DNA of 64,000 nucleotides from Halorubrum sp. SD626R (GTDB lineage Archaea > Halobacteriota > Halobacteria > Halobacteriales > Haloferacaceae), in NCBI RefSeq assembly GCF_001261915.1, contig NZ_CVRT01000148.1, positions 49,159 to 113,158 on the forward strand. Direction: 5' to 3'. Positions 34,763 to 44,368 of this stretch are shown piece by piece. How positions within the stretch are numbered: position 1 is the stretch's first letter; each line of letters starts with the position of its first letter. A program made the translations under genes and the position numbers. The notes under the pieces are model-generated. The model did no database searches, was not told the DNA's origin, and saw nothing but the letters and a program-made list of their open reading frames with translations.

Positions 34763-35426
34763 CGAATTGGAGGGAGTTGCCCGTCCGCGTGTATATCGAT
34801 TGTGAAGTATACTTGTCCGTGAAATCACCCTGTTTTGTGAAAGAGTTACTAAGCAAACCAAATAGTTGAAGCCTGATTTAATCTATTTTCCGGTACCCCT
34901 CACTTAGAGTATTAATATACGATCTCTCGCACTTCGTCAGCTGGCCCACCATGTTTTTTCATCACTTTGAGATCTCCCTCAAGTCGTGAAAACCGCTATC
35001 GAACACGGCTGACCATTTAATAACGATCAGATCGTCGATATTTGCTCGCTGTCGACAATCTAGCGTTCACGATTTGTCAGTAGCGAACGCCCAGTTCTCA
35101 TCGTCCGCTCTCACTTGTGTCTATATCTCCTCTATCGGATCTGACAGTAATTGGATTGCGTTTCTATTAGTAGGTCTAGAAATGATTTTTCAGCTATCGA
35201 CGCAATGGACACTGATGCAGTTCATATCAACAACACCCTGAGTCACGACTGCCGTCATATCCCTCTTACATGTTCGCACCGGGGAACACCGCTGCGGAGA
35301 CGCAAAGTAGTTCGTAGGTGTCAGGATAGGAATCGCAAGCGCGGACCTTCCCGCAAATCCACTGTGTGGGGGTGAACGCTCCGCTCCGCTTAGGCGTGAG
35401 CGTTACCAGTTCATCGTATATTCAGT
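34763..35426. other. Intergenic stretch without a supported gene
   Basis: About 660 bases with no convincing coding frame; a 74-codon + frame at 35151-35375 has no recognisable domain. It holds the promoter side of the exporter gene. Near 35375-35404 lies the stem AACGCTC/GAGCGTT around a GC-rich loop, which looks like an IS200/IS605 end or a terminator. Confidence 0.4.
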
Positions 35427-35545
35427 CATTAATACACAGCTGGCTGAATTCCCTGTCAGACACGGCTTCGAGCGCGGTGCTGACAGCGTCGTGTCGCGAC
35501 GCGCCACCGTCGTAATCTGCGTACAACACGTTGGTGTCGAAGTAG
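35427..35545 (-). pseudogene. VapC-like PIN toxin, N-terminal remnant
   Basis: The - strand frame reads YFDTNVLYADYDGGASRHDA, then VSTALEAV, the first beta strand and first conserved Asp of a PIN domain, and stops after about 38 residues. No downstream PIN residues (second Asp/Glu set) follow. It lies directly after the antitoxin remnant, as in a vapBC pair. Confidence 0.5.
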
Positions 35546-35550
35546 GACAG

Positions 35551-35826
35551 TCATCCGTACAGCACATCGTTAATGCCGTCCTCGTCGGTCTCTACGCCCG
35601 AATTGAACCGACCGCGACGCATTACCGCCTTCTCTTCGTCTGACAGCGGAACGGACGACTCATGGAACGAATCCATCACCGCCTCGCGCGACTCGTACGC
35701 GTCGTCGATGAGCCGCGCCAGCAGCTCTTGCTATGTGACGTTTTGTCCCGTCTGCAGGCGAATCTTCGCCTGTAGCTCTTCCAGACGGGTTTTCGCATCG
35801 TCGTGGACTTTTATTGTGGTCGTCAT
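35551..35826 (-). pseudogene. VapB-like antitoxin with internal TAG
   Basis: From ATG 35826 the frame gives MTTTIKVHDDAKTRLEELQA and then TGQNVT, a TAG at 35731-35733, and QELLARLIDDAYESREAVMD onward to TGA 35551. The N-terminus resembles ribbon-helix-helix antitoxins of haloarchaea. Together with the PIN remnant it is a decayed toxin-antitoxin pair. Confidence 0.55.
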
Positions 35827-35943
35827 GTGTCGTAGTATCTTCTAAAATCTGGTAAACGTATCCACGAAAGCATGATACCCGCTCAACGGGTGTGAAAGAG
35901 ACGAACGACGTTCCGACGATGTTGAGTGTCTCGCCGAAACCGC

Positions 35944-37818
35944 TCACTCCACGGTGACGCTCTTCGCTAGATTCCGCGGCTTGTCGATCGGCCGGCCCTT
36001 CTCGTTCGCGACGTGATACGCGAACAGCTGAAGGTACACATTCGCCACCAGTGGCTCAACGATCCCGACGTCCGGCACGTCGAACGCGACATCAAGCGTG
36101 TCGTACTCGTCACCCGCCGAGACACACCCCAGCGCGGGCGCGCCGCGGGTCTGGGCCTCGGTGACGTTGTTCATCGTCTCGGCCGCCCGCGCACCGTCGG
36201 TCAACACGGCCAGCACGGGCGTCTCGGGTGTCACGAGCGCAAGGGGACCGTGTTTGAGCTCGCCCGCGGCGAACCCCTCGGCGTGGTCGTACGAGATCTC
36301 CTTGAGCTTTAGTGCCCCCTCCAACGCCACGGGCACACCGAGCGCCCGCCCGACGAAGAAGAACGCCTCACTGTCGCCGTACTCGCGGGCAGCCTCCCGT
36401 ACCTGCTCTTCGTCATCGAGCACCTGCTGGATCGCGCCCGGCAACCCCTGCAGATCCTCCAGCACGGACCGCGCGTCTGCCGCCGCCAACGCTCCCCGGT
36501 CCCGCCCCACGGCGACCGCGAGCATCGCGAGTGTCGCTACCTGCGAGGCGAACGTCTTCGTCGCGGCCACCCCAATCTCCGGGCCGGCCCTGATAAATGC
36601 CGTCCCGTCGACTTCTCGCGTGACGGTACTCCCCAAGGTGTTCGTCACCGCGAACGTCCGAGCGCCCGCGGCGTTCGCACGCCGGACCGCCCCGAGCGTG
36701 TCGGCCGTCTCACCGCTCTGCGTGACTGCGACCACCAGCGTCCGGTCGGGCGTGCGGCCCGCGCCGAACTCGTACTCGCTGGCGATCTCGACGGTCGCGC
36801 GCACTCCCGCCAGCTCCTCGAACAGCTGGGCGGCGTACCGCCCCGCGTAGTAGGAGGTGCCGCAGGCGACGATCCGGATCTCCTCCAGATCCGCAAGGAA
36901 GCCCGGCGGGAACGACACGTCCAGATTGACATCGCCGCCGTCGGCGTCCAGTCGCCCGGCGAGCGTCTGTCGTAGCGACGAGGGTTGCTCGTGGATCTCC
37001 TTGCGCATATAGTGGTCGTAGCCGCCCTTCTCCGCGGCGTCGGCCTCCCACGTCACCGTCTCGATCTCCCGTTCTACCGGCTCCCCGCTAGCGAATATTT
37101 CGACCCCGTCGGCCGAAAGCGACGCCACGTCGCCGTCTTCGAGGTAGGTCACGTCACGGGTGTGCTCGAGGAACGCGGTCACGTCGCTGGCGACGAAAGT
37201 CGCGTCCTCGCCGCGGCCCAACACGAGCGGGCTCCCGCGACGCGCGACGACGATCTCGCCTTCGTCCTCGCGCACCGCACAGATCGCGTAGCTCCCCTCC
37301 AGTTTCCCCTCAACGCGCTGGACAGCGGTCAGCAGGTCGGCGCTAGGGTCGGCGGTCAGTTCTTCCTCGATTAGGTGCGGAATGACCTCGGTATCGGTGT
37401 CGCTCGTGAACTCGTGGCCCGCCAGCTCCCTTTTGAGCGTCTCGTGGTTCTCGACGATCCCGTTGTGGACGACGGCAACGTCGCCCACACAGTCTGTGTG
37501 CGGGTGCGCGTTCGCGTCCGTCGGCGGTCCGTGCGTACTCCAGCGCGTGTGGCCGACGCCGTGGGTCGCGTCTGGGATGTCCGGCACCGTCAGCCCGTCG
37601 ACCTCACCGGACCGCTTCGTCACGGTGAGCCCGCTCGTCGGGCCCACAAGCGCGACGCCCGCGGAGTCGTACCCGCGGTACTCCAAGTTCTTGAGGCCGC
37701 GGTGTACGATCCCGCCGACGCTTTGGAACTTCCCGCCGTCCGTCGCCTCGCTCGATTCTTTACCGTCCGTCTGTCCCCCAGCGTGCAACTCGCCGATGTA
37801 GCCGATGATCCCACACAT
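35944..37818 (-). CDS. glmS: Glutamine-fructose-6-phosphate aminotransferase
   Basis: The 624-residue protein begins MCGIIGYIG with the nucleophilic Cys2 of class II glutamine amidotransferases. HRGLKNLEYRGYDSAGVAL, GHTRWSTHG and VVHNGIVENH follow in the first domain. Two sugar-isomerase (SIS) domains follow (ACGTSYYAGRYAAQ, TQSGETADT, then GRALGVPVALEGALKLKEI), ending DKPRNLAKSVTVE. A stretch at about residues 12-36 is an extra, Gly/Ser-rich insert in the glutaminase domain. It makes glucosamine-6-phosphate, the first step to UDP-GlcNAc. It is the last gene of the operon, two bases after the glmU-like gene. Confidence 0.96.
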   Translation of the reverse strand: MCGIIGYIGELHAGGQTDGKESSEATDGGKFQSVGGIVHRGLKNLEYRGYDSAGVALVGPTSGLTVTKRSGEVDGLTVPDIPDATHGVGHTRWSTHGPPTDANAHPHTDCVGDVAVVHNGIVENHETLKRELAGHEFTSDTDTEVIPHLIEEELTADPSADLLTAVQRVEGKLEGSYAICAVREDEGEIVVARRGSPLVLGRGEDATFVASDVTAFLEHTRDVTYLEDGDVASLSADGVEIFASGEPVEREIETVTWEADAAEKGGYDHYMRKEIHEQPSSLRQTLAGRLDADGGDVNLDVSFPPGFLADLEEIRIVACGTSYYAGRYAAQLFEELAGVRATVEIASEYEFGAGRTPDRTLVVAVTQSGETADTLGAVRRANAAGARTFAVTNTLGSTVTREVDGTAFIRAGPEIGVAATKTFASQVATLAMLAVAVGRDRGALAAADARSVLEDLQGLPGAIQQVLDDEEQVREAAREYGDSEAFFFVGRALGVPVALEGALKLKEISYDHAEGFAAGELKHGPLALVTPETPVLAVLTDGARAAETMNNVTEAQTRGAPALGCVSAGDEYDTLDVAFDVPDVGIVEPLVANVYLQLFAYHVANEKGRPIDKPRNLAKSVTVE

Positions 37819-37820
37819 GA

Positions 37821-39005
37821 TTACCCCCTCCGGACGACCGCGCCGGACTCAACGCGTCCGTCGATCACGACCCCCGCGTCGGCTCGCACGTCGTCACCGA
37901 CCACAGCGCCGTCGGTGAGCGTCGCGCCGCCGCCGATCGACGCATTATCGCCCACGACGCCGCCAAGCATCACGTCGCGGTGGACGGCGTCACCGACGAC
38001 GACCGTCGCGGGGCCCCCAGTGATCGTCGCGTTCGGCCCGATTCGCGCGTTGCCGGCGACCACGGCGTCACGGACGACTGTGCCCGGACCGATGACCGCG
38101 TCGGGGAAGATCACCGAGTTCTCGACGACGGCGTTGGCCGCGATCGTCGCATTGCTTTCGATCGCCGTCGCCCCGCTCAGCGTGGCGTTCGGCCCGACGT
38201 GCACGTTCGCGGCGAGCACGACATCGTCGGCGACGGTCACGGCGTCGCCGACCCGATCCCTCGTCGCAGGCGCTTCGTGGGCGTGGTCGCTGTCGTGAAT
38301 CAGCGCCGCGTTGACGGTGAGTACGTCCCAGAGGTTCGACACGTCCAGCCACCGGCCGTCGTAGCCCACGCTGTTCACCGTGTCTCGCTCGATCAAATCG
38401 TTCAGCGTCGCCGTAATGGCCAGTTCTCCGGTCGTGTTCGTCGCTCGGATCGCGTCGAATATCGCGGGCGTAAATCCGTAGACGCCGGCGTTGATACGGT
38501 TGGTGTCGACTGGGCCTTCGGGCTTCTCATCGATTTCCGTAACGCGGTCGCCGGTAAGCTGCACAACACCGTAGTCACGGGGCGATTCCACGGCGGTGAC
38601 GGTTACCAAGGGGGCGTCGCCGTCGCGGAGGCGGTCGCGGACGGCAGAGACGGCATCGGCGTCGACGATCCGATCACCGTTGAGCACGACGAAGGGGCCG
38701 CCAACGACGGGCTCGGCCTGTAACACGGCGTGTCCCGTCCCGAGCTGCGTCGACTGCTCGACGTACTCGATCGTCACGTCCCAGTCGTCGCCGTCGCCGA
38801 AGTGGTTCCGGATGCGCTCCTGTCTGTACCCCACGACGAGCGCGATCCGTTCGATACCGGCAGCCGCGACGGCCTCAACGACGTGTTCGAGCAGCGGGCG
38901 GTTCGCCACGGGAACCATCGGCTTCGGCCGTCGGTTCGTCAGCGGCTCTAACCGCCGTCCCTCGCCCGCGGCGAGGATCACCGCAGTCACGGGATTGTTG
39001 TTCAT
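37821..39005 (-). CDS. glmU: Bifunctional sugar-1-phosphate nucleotidylyltransferase/acetyltransferase (GlmU-like)
   Basis: The 394-residue protein has an N-terminal nucleotidyltransferase domain (AVILAAGEGRRLEPLTNRRP, LLEHVVEA, GTGHAVLQAEP, VLNGDRIVD with the metal Asp, and INAGVYGF). A C-terminal left-handed beta-helix starts near residue 250 (VLAANVHVGPNATLSGATAI onward). It probably acetylates glucosamine-1-phosphate and attaches UMP. A second gene of the same architecture precedes it in the operon; which of them is the true GlmU cannot be read from sequence. Confidence 0.85.
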   Translation of the reverse strand: MNNNPVTAVILAAGEGRRLEPLTNRRPKPMVPVANRPLLEHVVEAVAAAGIERIALVVGYRQERIRNHFGDGDDWDVTIEYVEQSTQLGTGHAVLQAEPVVGGPFVVLNGDRIVDADAVSAVRDRLRDGDAPLVTVTAVESPRDYGVVQLTGDRVTEIDEKPEGPVDTNRINAGVYGFTPAIFDAIRATNTTGELAITATLNDLIERDTVNSVGYDGRWLDVSNLWDVLTVNAALIHDSDHAHEAPATRDRVGDAVTVADDVVLAANVHVGPNATLSGATAIESNATIAANAVVENSVIFPDAVIGPGTVVRDAVVAGNARIGPNATITGGPATVVVGDAVHRDVMLGGVVGDNASIGGGATLTDGAVVGDDVRADAGVVIDGRVESGAVVRRG

Positions 39006-39049
39006 GCCGCAACCGTCGCCCGCCCGCGGTTTAAATCGCTCGCGGTGGG

Positions 39050-40264
39050 TCAGCGCTCCGATATCCGATCCCGAGTCAGCGCCTCCCCGGGACCGGTGGT
39101 CTCGTCCGGGCCCAGTTTGACGCCGGCGTTCAGCGACGTGTTGATCCCGGTCTTCGCGCCGTCTCCGACGATCGCGCCGAGCTTCCGTCGCCCGGTATCC
39201 ACGCGGTCTCCCTTGACCGTCACCTGGACGTTCGCGTCATCGTGCCGCAGGTTCGCCACGTTCGTGCCGGCGCCGAAGTTCACGCCTCGTCCCAACACCG
39301 AGTCGCCGACGTACGAGAGGTGGCCGACCGAGGCGTCCGCCATCAGCACCGAGTTTTTTATTTCGACCGAGTGACCGACGTGGACGCTCGGACCGACGAC
39401 TGTGGCCCCACGAACGTAAGCGTTCGGCCCGACTTCCGCTCCTTCGCGGATCAGCGCCGGCCCCTCGATATAAGCGCCCGACTGCACTTTGGCTCCCTCC
39501 TCGACGACGACCGGTCCGTGGAGGTGAACGCCATCCTCGACGGTGCCGGCAACGGCTTCGTCCGACTCCTCCAGGTCCCCGAGCGCCAATTCGTTCGCTT
39601 CCAACAGTTCCCACGGGCGACCGACATCGAGCCACGTGCCCTCGTAAGGGGCCACGTCGATCCGGTGACCATCATCGAGCAGAAGCTCGATCGTGGTCGT
39701 GATCTCGTATTCCCCACGCTCGCTTTCGGGCGTCCGCTCGATATACTCGAACACCGCGGGCTCGAACGCGTAACAGCCGACGTTCGCGAGGTTGGTCGGC
39801 GGGTCGGCGGGCTTCTCGACGATGCCCGCAAGCGAGTCGTCTGCGGCCGTCGAGAGCACCCCGTACGCTCGCGGGTCCTCGACTTTGGTAGCTGCGACGG
39901 CCGTCCCCTCGGCGTCGGCGAGCGCCTCCGGCAGCGAGGCGTCCACGACCACGTCGCCGTTGAGCACCAAGAAGTCGTCGTCGACGACCGGCTCGGTCTG
40001 CGCCACGGCGTGAGCAGTTCCTAGTGCCTTCGCCTGTTCGATGTAGGAAACCGGGTGATCCCGGTATGCGTCGCCGATGGACTCGCGGATCATCTCGCCG
40101 CGGTAGCCGGTGACGACCACGAACTCGTCGACGACATCGATTGCGGTGTCGAACACGTGTTCGAGCAGTGATTGATCTCCGACCGGGAGGAGCGGTTTCG
40201 GGCGACGATCCGTCAGCGGTCGCATGCGGGTCCCGCGGCCGGCCGCGAGCACGACTCCGTACAT
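39050..40264 (-). CDS. Second GlmU-like sugar nucleotidylyltransferase/beta-helix protein
   Basis: The 404-residue protein starts GVVLAAGRGTRMRPLTDRRP after MY. It has LLEHVFDTAIDVV, GTAHAVAQTEP, VLNGDVVVD and NVGCYAFEP in the transferase domain. The C-terminal helix from about 240 has VHLHGPVVVEEGAKVQSGAY and a late GAGTNVANLRHDD, a loop also found in bifunctional archaeal GlmU proteins. It differs clearly from its downstream neighbour, so one may use glucose-1-phosphate (UTP or dTTP) and the other GlcNAc-1-phosphate. Gaps are 44 bases to the next gene and 26 to glmM. Confidence 0.83.
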   Translation of the reverse strand: MYGVVLAAGRGTRMRPLTDRRPKPLLPVGDQSLLEHVFDTAIDVVDEFVVVTGYRGEMIRESIGDAYRDHPVSYIEQAKALGTAHAVAQTEPVVDDDFLVLNGDVVVDASLPEALADAEGTAVAATKVEDPRAYGVLSTAADDSLAGIVEKPADPPTNLANVGCYAFEPAVFEYIERTPESERGEYEITTTIELLLDDGHRIDVAPYEGTWLDVGRPWELLEANELALGDLEESDEAVAGTVEDGVHLHGPVVVEEGAKVQSGAYIEGPALIREGAEVGPNAYVRGATVVGPSVHVGHSVEIKNSVLMADASVGHLSYVGDSVLGRGVNFGAGTNVANLRHDDANVQVTVKGDRVDTGRRKLGAIVGDGAKTGINTSLNAGVKLGPDETTGPGEALTRDRISER

Positions 40265-40290
40265 GTGTGGAGTCGACGACAGGCCCGGGT

Positions 40291-41619
40291 TTAGCCGCTA
40301 TGGTCGTCACCGGCTCGATCGATGAGTTCGCGAGCCGTTTCGAACAGCTCGTCGGCGTCGCCCTCGTCGCGCGCCTCGGCGGTGATCCGGACCAGCGGCT
40401 CGGTCCCGCTCGCCCGCACGAGGAACCAGCCGGTCTCCGTCTCCACCCGAATCCCGTCGAGTGTCGACACGTCGTCAAACCCCTCGCGGGCGATTGCTGC
40501 GACGCGCTCGACGACGGCTTCCTTCGCATCCGTTTGCACTGAGTCCCGCCGGATCGGATACGTCGGAAGGTCGTCAACCATGGCGGCCAGCGAGCCCTCC
40601 GTGCTGACCAGCGCGGCTAGCGCGCAAGCCGCAAGAGGACCGTCCGGACACCGCGTCTGTGCGGGCCAGATCCACGCGCCGCTCGGTTCGCCACCGAACA
40701 CGACATCAGGGTTCGCGGTCTCGGCCGCGACGTACGCGTCGCCGACCGGCGTGTACGTCACGTCCGCGCCGACCTCGGCGAGCGCGTCCGCGACGAGAAG
40801 GCTCGTGTCGACTGGGACCGCCACGCGGTCGCCGTCCTCGGCCTCACGCCGGGCGAACAGCGCGAGAAGCGTGTCGCCCGAGACGAACCGGCCGCGGTCG
40901 TCGATCGCCATCATGCGGTCGGCGTCACCGTCGTGGACGATCCCGAGGTCGGCGTCGGTCGCTTCGACGATTATGCACGCTGTCTGACATTTCTCGGCCG
41001 TCGGCTCGCTTGGCCGGCCCGGGAATCGTCCATCGCGCTGTCCGTTAAGCGTCTCCACGTCGCAGCCGGCCGAATGAAGAGCATCGGCGGTGACACGTCC
41101 GACGCCGTTCCCAAGGTCAACGACGACGGAGAGATCATCCGGGATCGCGACCGACTCTCTGATCGCACGCTCGTGACGTTCGCGTGCACCGTCGACACGG
41201 GAACGTTCTCCGAGGGCGTCCCACGCCGCGAGATCAAATGTTTCCCGTTCGACGATGTCGGTAATCCTCGCGTTCGCATCCTCACCGAATGCGCGTCCGT
41301 CGGCCGCCCAGAGCTTGATCCCGTTGTCGGGCGCGGGATTATGTGAGGCGGTGATGACGACGCCGGCGTCCGCGTTTTCGTCAACGACGCTGCGGGCGAC
41401 GGTCGGCGTCGACTGGACGCCAACATCGATCACGTCGCCACCGCACTCTGTGATCCCGGCCGAGAGGGCGCGCCGTAATGGCTCCCCGCTCTCACGGGCG
41501 TCGCGACCAACCACGACCGTGGCGGCGCCGTCCGTCACCAGCGCGCGACCGATGTCAAGTGCGAGGTCAGCCGTGACCGTTTCACCGACTGGGCCACGTA
41601 CGCCGCTCGTTCCAAACAT
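40291..41619 (-). CDS. glmM: Phosphoglucosamine mutase
   Basis: The 442-residue alpha-D-phosphohexomutase begins MFGTSGVRGPVGE, then has the phosphoserine loop TASHNPAPDNGIKLW (Ser near residue 95). Its metal-binding loop is DGDADRMMAID, the sugar-binding loop GGEPSGAWIWP, and the phosphate-binding C-terminus FLVRASGTEPLVRI. It converts glucosamine-6-phosphate into glucosamine-1-phosphate. It heads the glmM - nucleotidyltransferase - nucleotidyltransferase - glmS operon, which supplies UDP-GlcNAc. Confidence 0.92.
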   Translation of the reverse strand: MFGTSGVRGPVGETVTADLALDIGRALVTDGAATVVVGRDARESGEPLRRALSAGITECGGDVIDVGVQSTPTVARSVVDENADAGVVITASHNPAPDNGIKLWAADGRAFGEDANARITDIVERETFDLAAWDALGERSRVDGARERHERAIRESVAIPDDLSVVVDLGNGVGRVTADALHSAGCDVETLNGQRDGRFPGRPSEPTAEKCQTACIIVEATDADLGIVHDGDADRMMAIDDRGRFVSGDTLLALFARREAEDGDRVAVPVDTSLLVADALAEVGADVTYTPVGDAYVAAETANPDVVFGGEPSGAWIWPAQTRCPDGPLAACALAALVSTEGSLAAMVDDLPTYPIRRDSVQTDAKEAVVERVAAIAREGFDDVSTLDGIRVETETGWFLVRASGTEPLVRITAEARDEGDADELFETARELIDRAGDDHSG

Positions 41620-41691
41620 ACCGCGGTTTCAATGTCAGCCGAAAAGACGCTTCGGATCCGGGTCAATACCACAACAGAGATTCAGCCTTGG

Positions 41692-42057
41692 TTAATATGT
41701 GGTGTCATCGCGTCCTAACCCGTTTGATTCTCCAACCGCGGCGAGTAAGAACTCTCGGACGCGATCAATCTGCTCATTCAGTCGGGCCACACCATCGACG
41801 GAATCTGACTGGACAGCTGGCAGATTGACATCAGCTATCCCGAGGACTGCGGCCACGCCGAAAGACACGGGTATGATCCGGCGGTTCTCAACGTGGCGGT
41901 CGAAGTCAACGATCGGCAGCCCGAGTGCTTGGTCGATCTTCTCGCTTGACACGTCGATCTCGGCGGCGCCGAGGTCGCTGTCCTCGGCCTCGCGTTCAAT
42001 TCCGGTCCAGACGACATGCGGAACTCTCGGGCGATCCCAGTGATCCGCGATCTCTAA
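41692..42057 (-). pseudogene. Fragment of an unrecognised gene abutting the truncated dehydrogenase
   Basis: The - strand frame is open from 42057 (and beyond, into the antisense of the dehydrogenase tail) to TAA at 41692. It reads [20 protein letters not shown], then [20 protein letters not shown] and RRIIPVSFGVAAVLGIADV. A GTG at 41952 would give an 86-residue protein, but protein-like sequence continues upstream, so I regard it as a gene that has lost its 5' end at about 42057. I do not recognise the family. Confidence 0.35.
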
Positions 42058-42312
42058 GCGCGTGGCGCGACGGTCACGGCCTACGACCCGGTCGCGACCG
42101 ACAACGCCTCGAACTACCTCGACGACGTGGGGTACGTGGACTCGACTGGGGCGGCGCTCGACGGGGGCGACGGCGCGGTCGTCGTCACCGACTGGGACGA
42201 GTTCGCCGCCCTTGACGCGGAGTTTGATACGATGGCCGACCTCGTCGTCGTTGACGGCCGACGGATCGTTGAGCGGCGAGACGGGATCACGTATGAAGGA
42301 CTAACTTGGTAG
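42058..42312 (+). pseudogene. C-terminal tail of a UDP-glucose 6-dehydrogenase
   Basis: After a TAA at 42055 the frame reads [20 protein letters not shown], then [18 protein letters not shown] and [21 protein letters not shown] at the end. These are the last 84 residues of haloarchaeal UDP-glucose dehydrogenase (AglM type). The rest of the gene is missing. The break coincides with the border between the chromosomal glm operon and the conjugation genes. Confidence 0.75.
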
Positions 42313-42346
42313 CGGTTCTCTCCGATTTTCAGGTCGGTAGTGGGTG

Positions 42347-44368
42347 TCATCGCTCTAAGGGCTCCCCTTCTATCACCCGTGTTTCAGCGTCTAACGCCCG
42401 CACCTCGATCCCGCGCCACTCGCCGTCCACCCCCACGAGTGCTTCTGAATACCCGAATTCCTCGTTACCTGGCACCGCCTCTTGGACGAACCGCTTTTCG
42501 GCGTGATTCAATCCGAACTCTGCGGCCCACTCATCATCCATTCCATCTAACCGATGAAACTGCTTGATCGCACACTGATCGAGGATCATCTCGGCTGCGG
42601 GCCGCTCGAAGAACTCGTCGATTGTCTGGGTGACCAGCTGAATCGACAGATCGTGGTGGCGGTGATGCCGAAAAATCGTCTCTAAAAAGGCGAGGTTCTC
42701 GGCGTCACGCAACACGTACCGTGCCTCGTCGATCACGAATACGACCTCCTTGGCGGTCTGTTTCGCGCGCTCGTACACCAGCGAGATGAGCAGCTGCATC
42801 ACGAGGCTGGTTCGGCCACCCACGCGGCCCTCCTGTTGGGCGAGATCGAGATAAATGAGATCCGTCTCCTGAAAGTCGACCTCACTTGCGCGTCCCAAAT
42901 GTGCGAACTGTCCATCTGGCCCGAACGGTCGGAGCTGATCGATGAGCCACGTGGCGTCAGCCTGCAGTTTCTCGGCTTCCGCCTCTGTCCGCAGCGTATA
43001 TTCTTCGGGTTCGTCAGCGATCGTTTCTAACACGTCGATCACATCACGGAGCGTCGGACTCGCCCGCTCATGGGTCGTGATATCCTCGGTGATCCCAGCA
43101 TTCTGGTATGCCGTCTCGACGGCGACCTCCAGGGTAGTCCGCCGGTCACCGAGCGAGATCCCGCGGTGCGCAAAGAAGTTCGCGAGAAAGCTCAACACCC
43201 GCTCTTTCTTTTCCGTGAACGGGCTCGCGTCGGCCCCCAGCTGCTCGCGGACGTGGGCGGGCATCGGGGTGATCTCTAAGGGGTTGATTCCGAGAGTGCC
43301 ACCAACGGTGATCCGCTGGGCATCCAGCGCCTCGGCCACGCCGGCCCAATCGTTGAGCGGTTCTAGGATGACGCCGATCCGGTCGTCGTGGTGCGCCACC
43401 GACCGGATGAATCGCTGTTTGGCGCTGAAGCTCTTCCCCGACCCCGGATCTCCAACCGTGAACGTGGCGTACCCGTTTTCACGAGCGAAGGGGTCGACCA
43501 CGACTGGGGTATCCGTATGCCTGTGGACCCCCAGCTCGACGCCATCCGGCTCCAGTAGGGTAGGCCGGTGTGGCGACGCCAGCAGCGCGCCCACGGCGCC
43601 GCTGACACAGGTCGTCGTGCGGTCGAGGGCCGTTCCACCAAGCGGCGCGGCCTCACGTAACGCTCTGTCTTGCGCACAGATCGCGGATTTCGGTGCGAGT
43701 TCGGCCGGCTGCTCGCGGAGCGTCCGCTTCACGCGGCGCACGTCCGATTCTAGCGTGTCACGGTCGTCAGCCCGGACGGTCACGAGCAGCGCCTGTGAGA
43801 ACACGCGGGCGCCCGCTTCGACGGCGCGATACATCGCGGCCGCCTCGCTCGCTCGGTCCTGGAGATACGTGCTCCGGACGCTCGACTCAAGATCGGCATC
43901 TACCTTCAGATCGTCGGCGGCCGCCTGCAGCTGGTCGAGCGCCCGCTCCTGATCGCGAGGCCTGAAGTGGGCGGTGACGTGAAACCGGACGTCGGTCAGT
44001 GTGAACAGCTCACTGAGATAGCCGTCACTCGGGTAGTCCGGCCAGTCAGCGATATAAAGGGTACTCACCCACTCGTCGTCGACTCGGGCACACCGGTTCT
44101 CCCAGGTGACCGCGGCCGGGGCGACCGCGTCTTGCTGGCGCTCGCGGGGTGTAGCCACCTCCGGCTCCGACTGCGGCGCCGACTCCGGAGGCTCAATATA
44201 CGCGGACAGGTCCACCTCAGGATCCCGGTCGGGCTGCCGAGCCTGCAGCCAGATCCCGAGTAGCAACCCGACCACGAGGATCCCGCTACCCGCAATGAGC
44301 CCCATGACGAGTGTCGCCGGCGTCACTGACTCGAGGCCCCCACCCAGCGTGAACAACACGTCACTCAT
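42347..44368 (-). CDS. VirB4/TraC-type conjugation ATPase
   Basis: I place the start at ATG 44368 (MSDVLFTLGGG), which overlaps the upstream stop by eight bases; the open frame runs further to 44584 but antisense-like. The 673-residue protein has one N-terminal membrane helix (MGLIAGSGILVVGLLLGIWL region). It then has a VirB4-like domain, Walker A TVGDPGSGKSFSAKQ near 310 and Walker B VVFVIDEARYVL near 545. VirB4 ATPases energise assembly of the mating channel. It is the last gene of the leftward operon that begins near 49493. Confidence 0.88.
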   Translation of the reverse strand: MSDVLFTLGGGLESVTPATLVMGLIAGSGILVVGLLLGIWLQARQPDRDPEVDLSAYIEPPESAPQSEPEVATPRERQQDAVAPAAVTWENRCARVDDEWVSTLYIADWPDYPSDGYLSELFTLTDVRFHVTAHFRPRDQERALDQLQAAADDLKVDADLESSVRSTYLQDRASEAAAMYRAVEAGARVFSQALLVTVRADDRDTLESDVRRVKRTLREQPAELAPKSAICAQDRALREAAPLGGTALDRTTTCVSGAVGALLASPHRPTLLEPDGVELGVHRHTDTPVVVDPFARENGYATFTVGDPGSGKSFSAKQRFIRSVAHHDDRIGVILEPLNDWAGVAEALDAQRITVGGTLGINPLEITPMPAHVREQLGADASPFTEKKERVLSFLANFFAHRGISLGDRRTTLEVAVETAYQNAGITEDITTHERASPTLRDVIDVLETIADEPEEYTLRTEAEAEKLQADATWLIDQLRPFGPDGQFAHLGRASEVDFQETDLIYLDLAQQEGRVGGRTSLVMQLLISLVYERAKQTAKEVVFVIDEARYVLRDAENLAFLETIFRHHRHHDLSIQLVTQTIDEFFERPAAEMILDQCAIKQFHRLDGMDDEWAAEFGLNHAEKRFVQEAVPGNEEFGYSEALVGVDGEWRGIEVRALDAETRVIEGEPLER

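Noticed and set aside
35151..35375. A 74-codon + strand gene
   Set aside because: Basic, Cys/Arg-rich composition without a domain, in a region of IS-like debris; probably not coding.
36098..36850. A 250-codon + strand frame opposite glmS
   Set aside because: It is a shadow of the GlmS SIS domains; composition is Ser/Ala/Pro-rich and no family pattern is visible.
42942..43952. A 336-codon + strand frame
   Set aside because: It lies antisense to the VirB4 ATPase, is Ser-rich without motifs, and the ATPase frame has clear Walker motifs.
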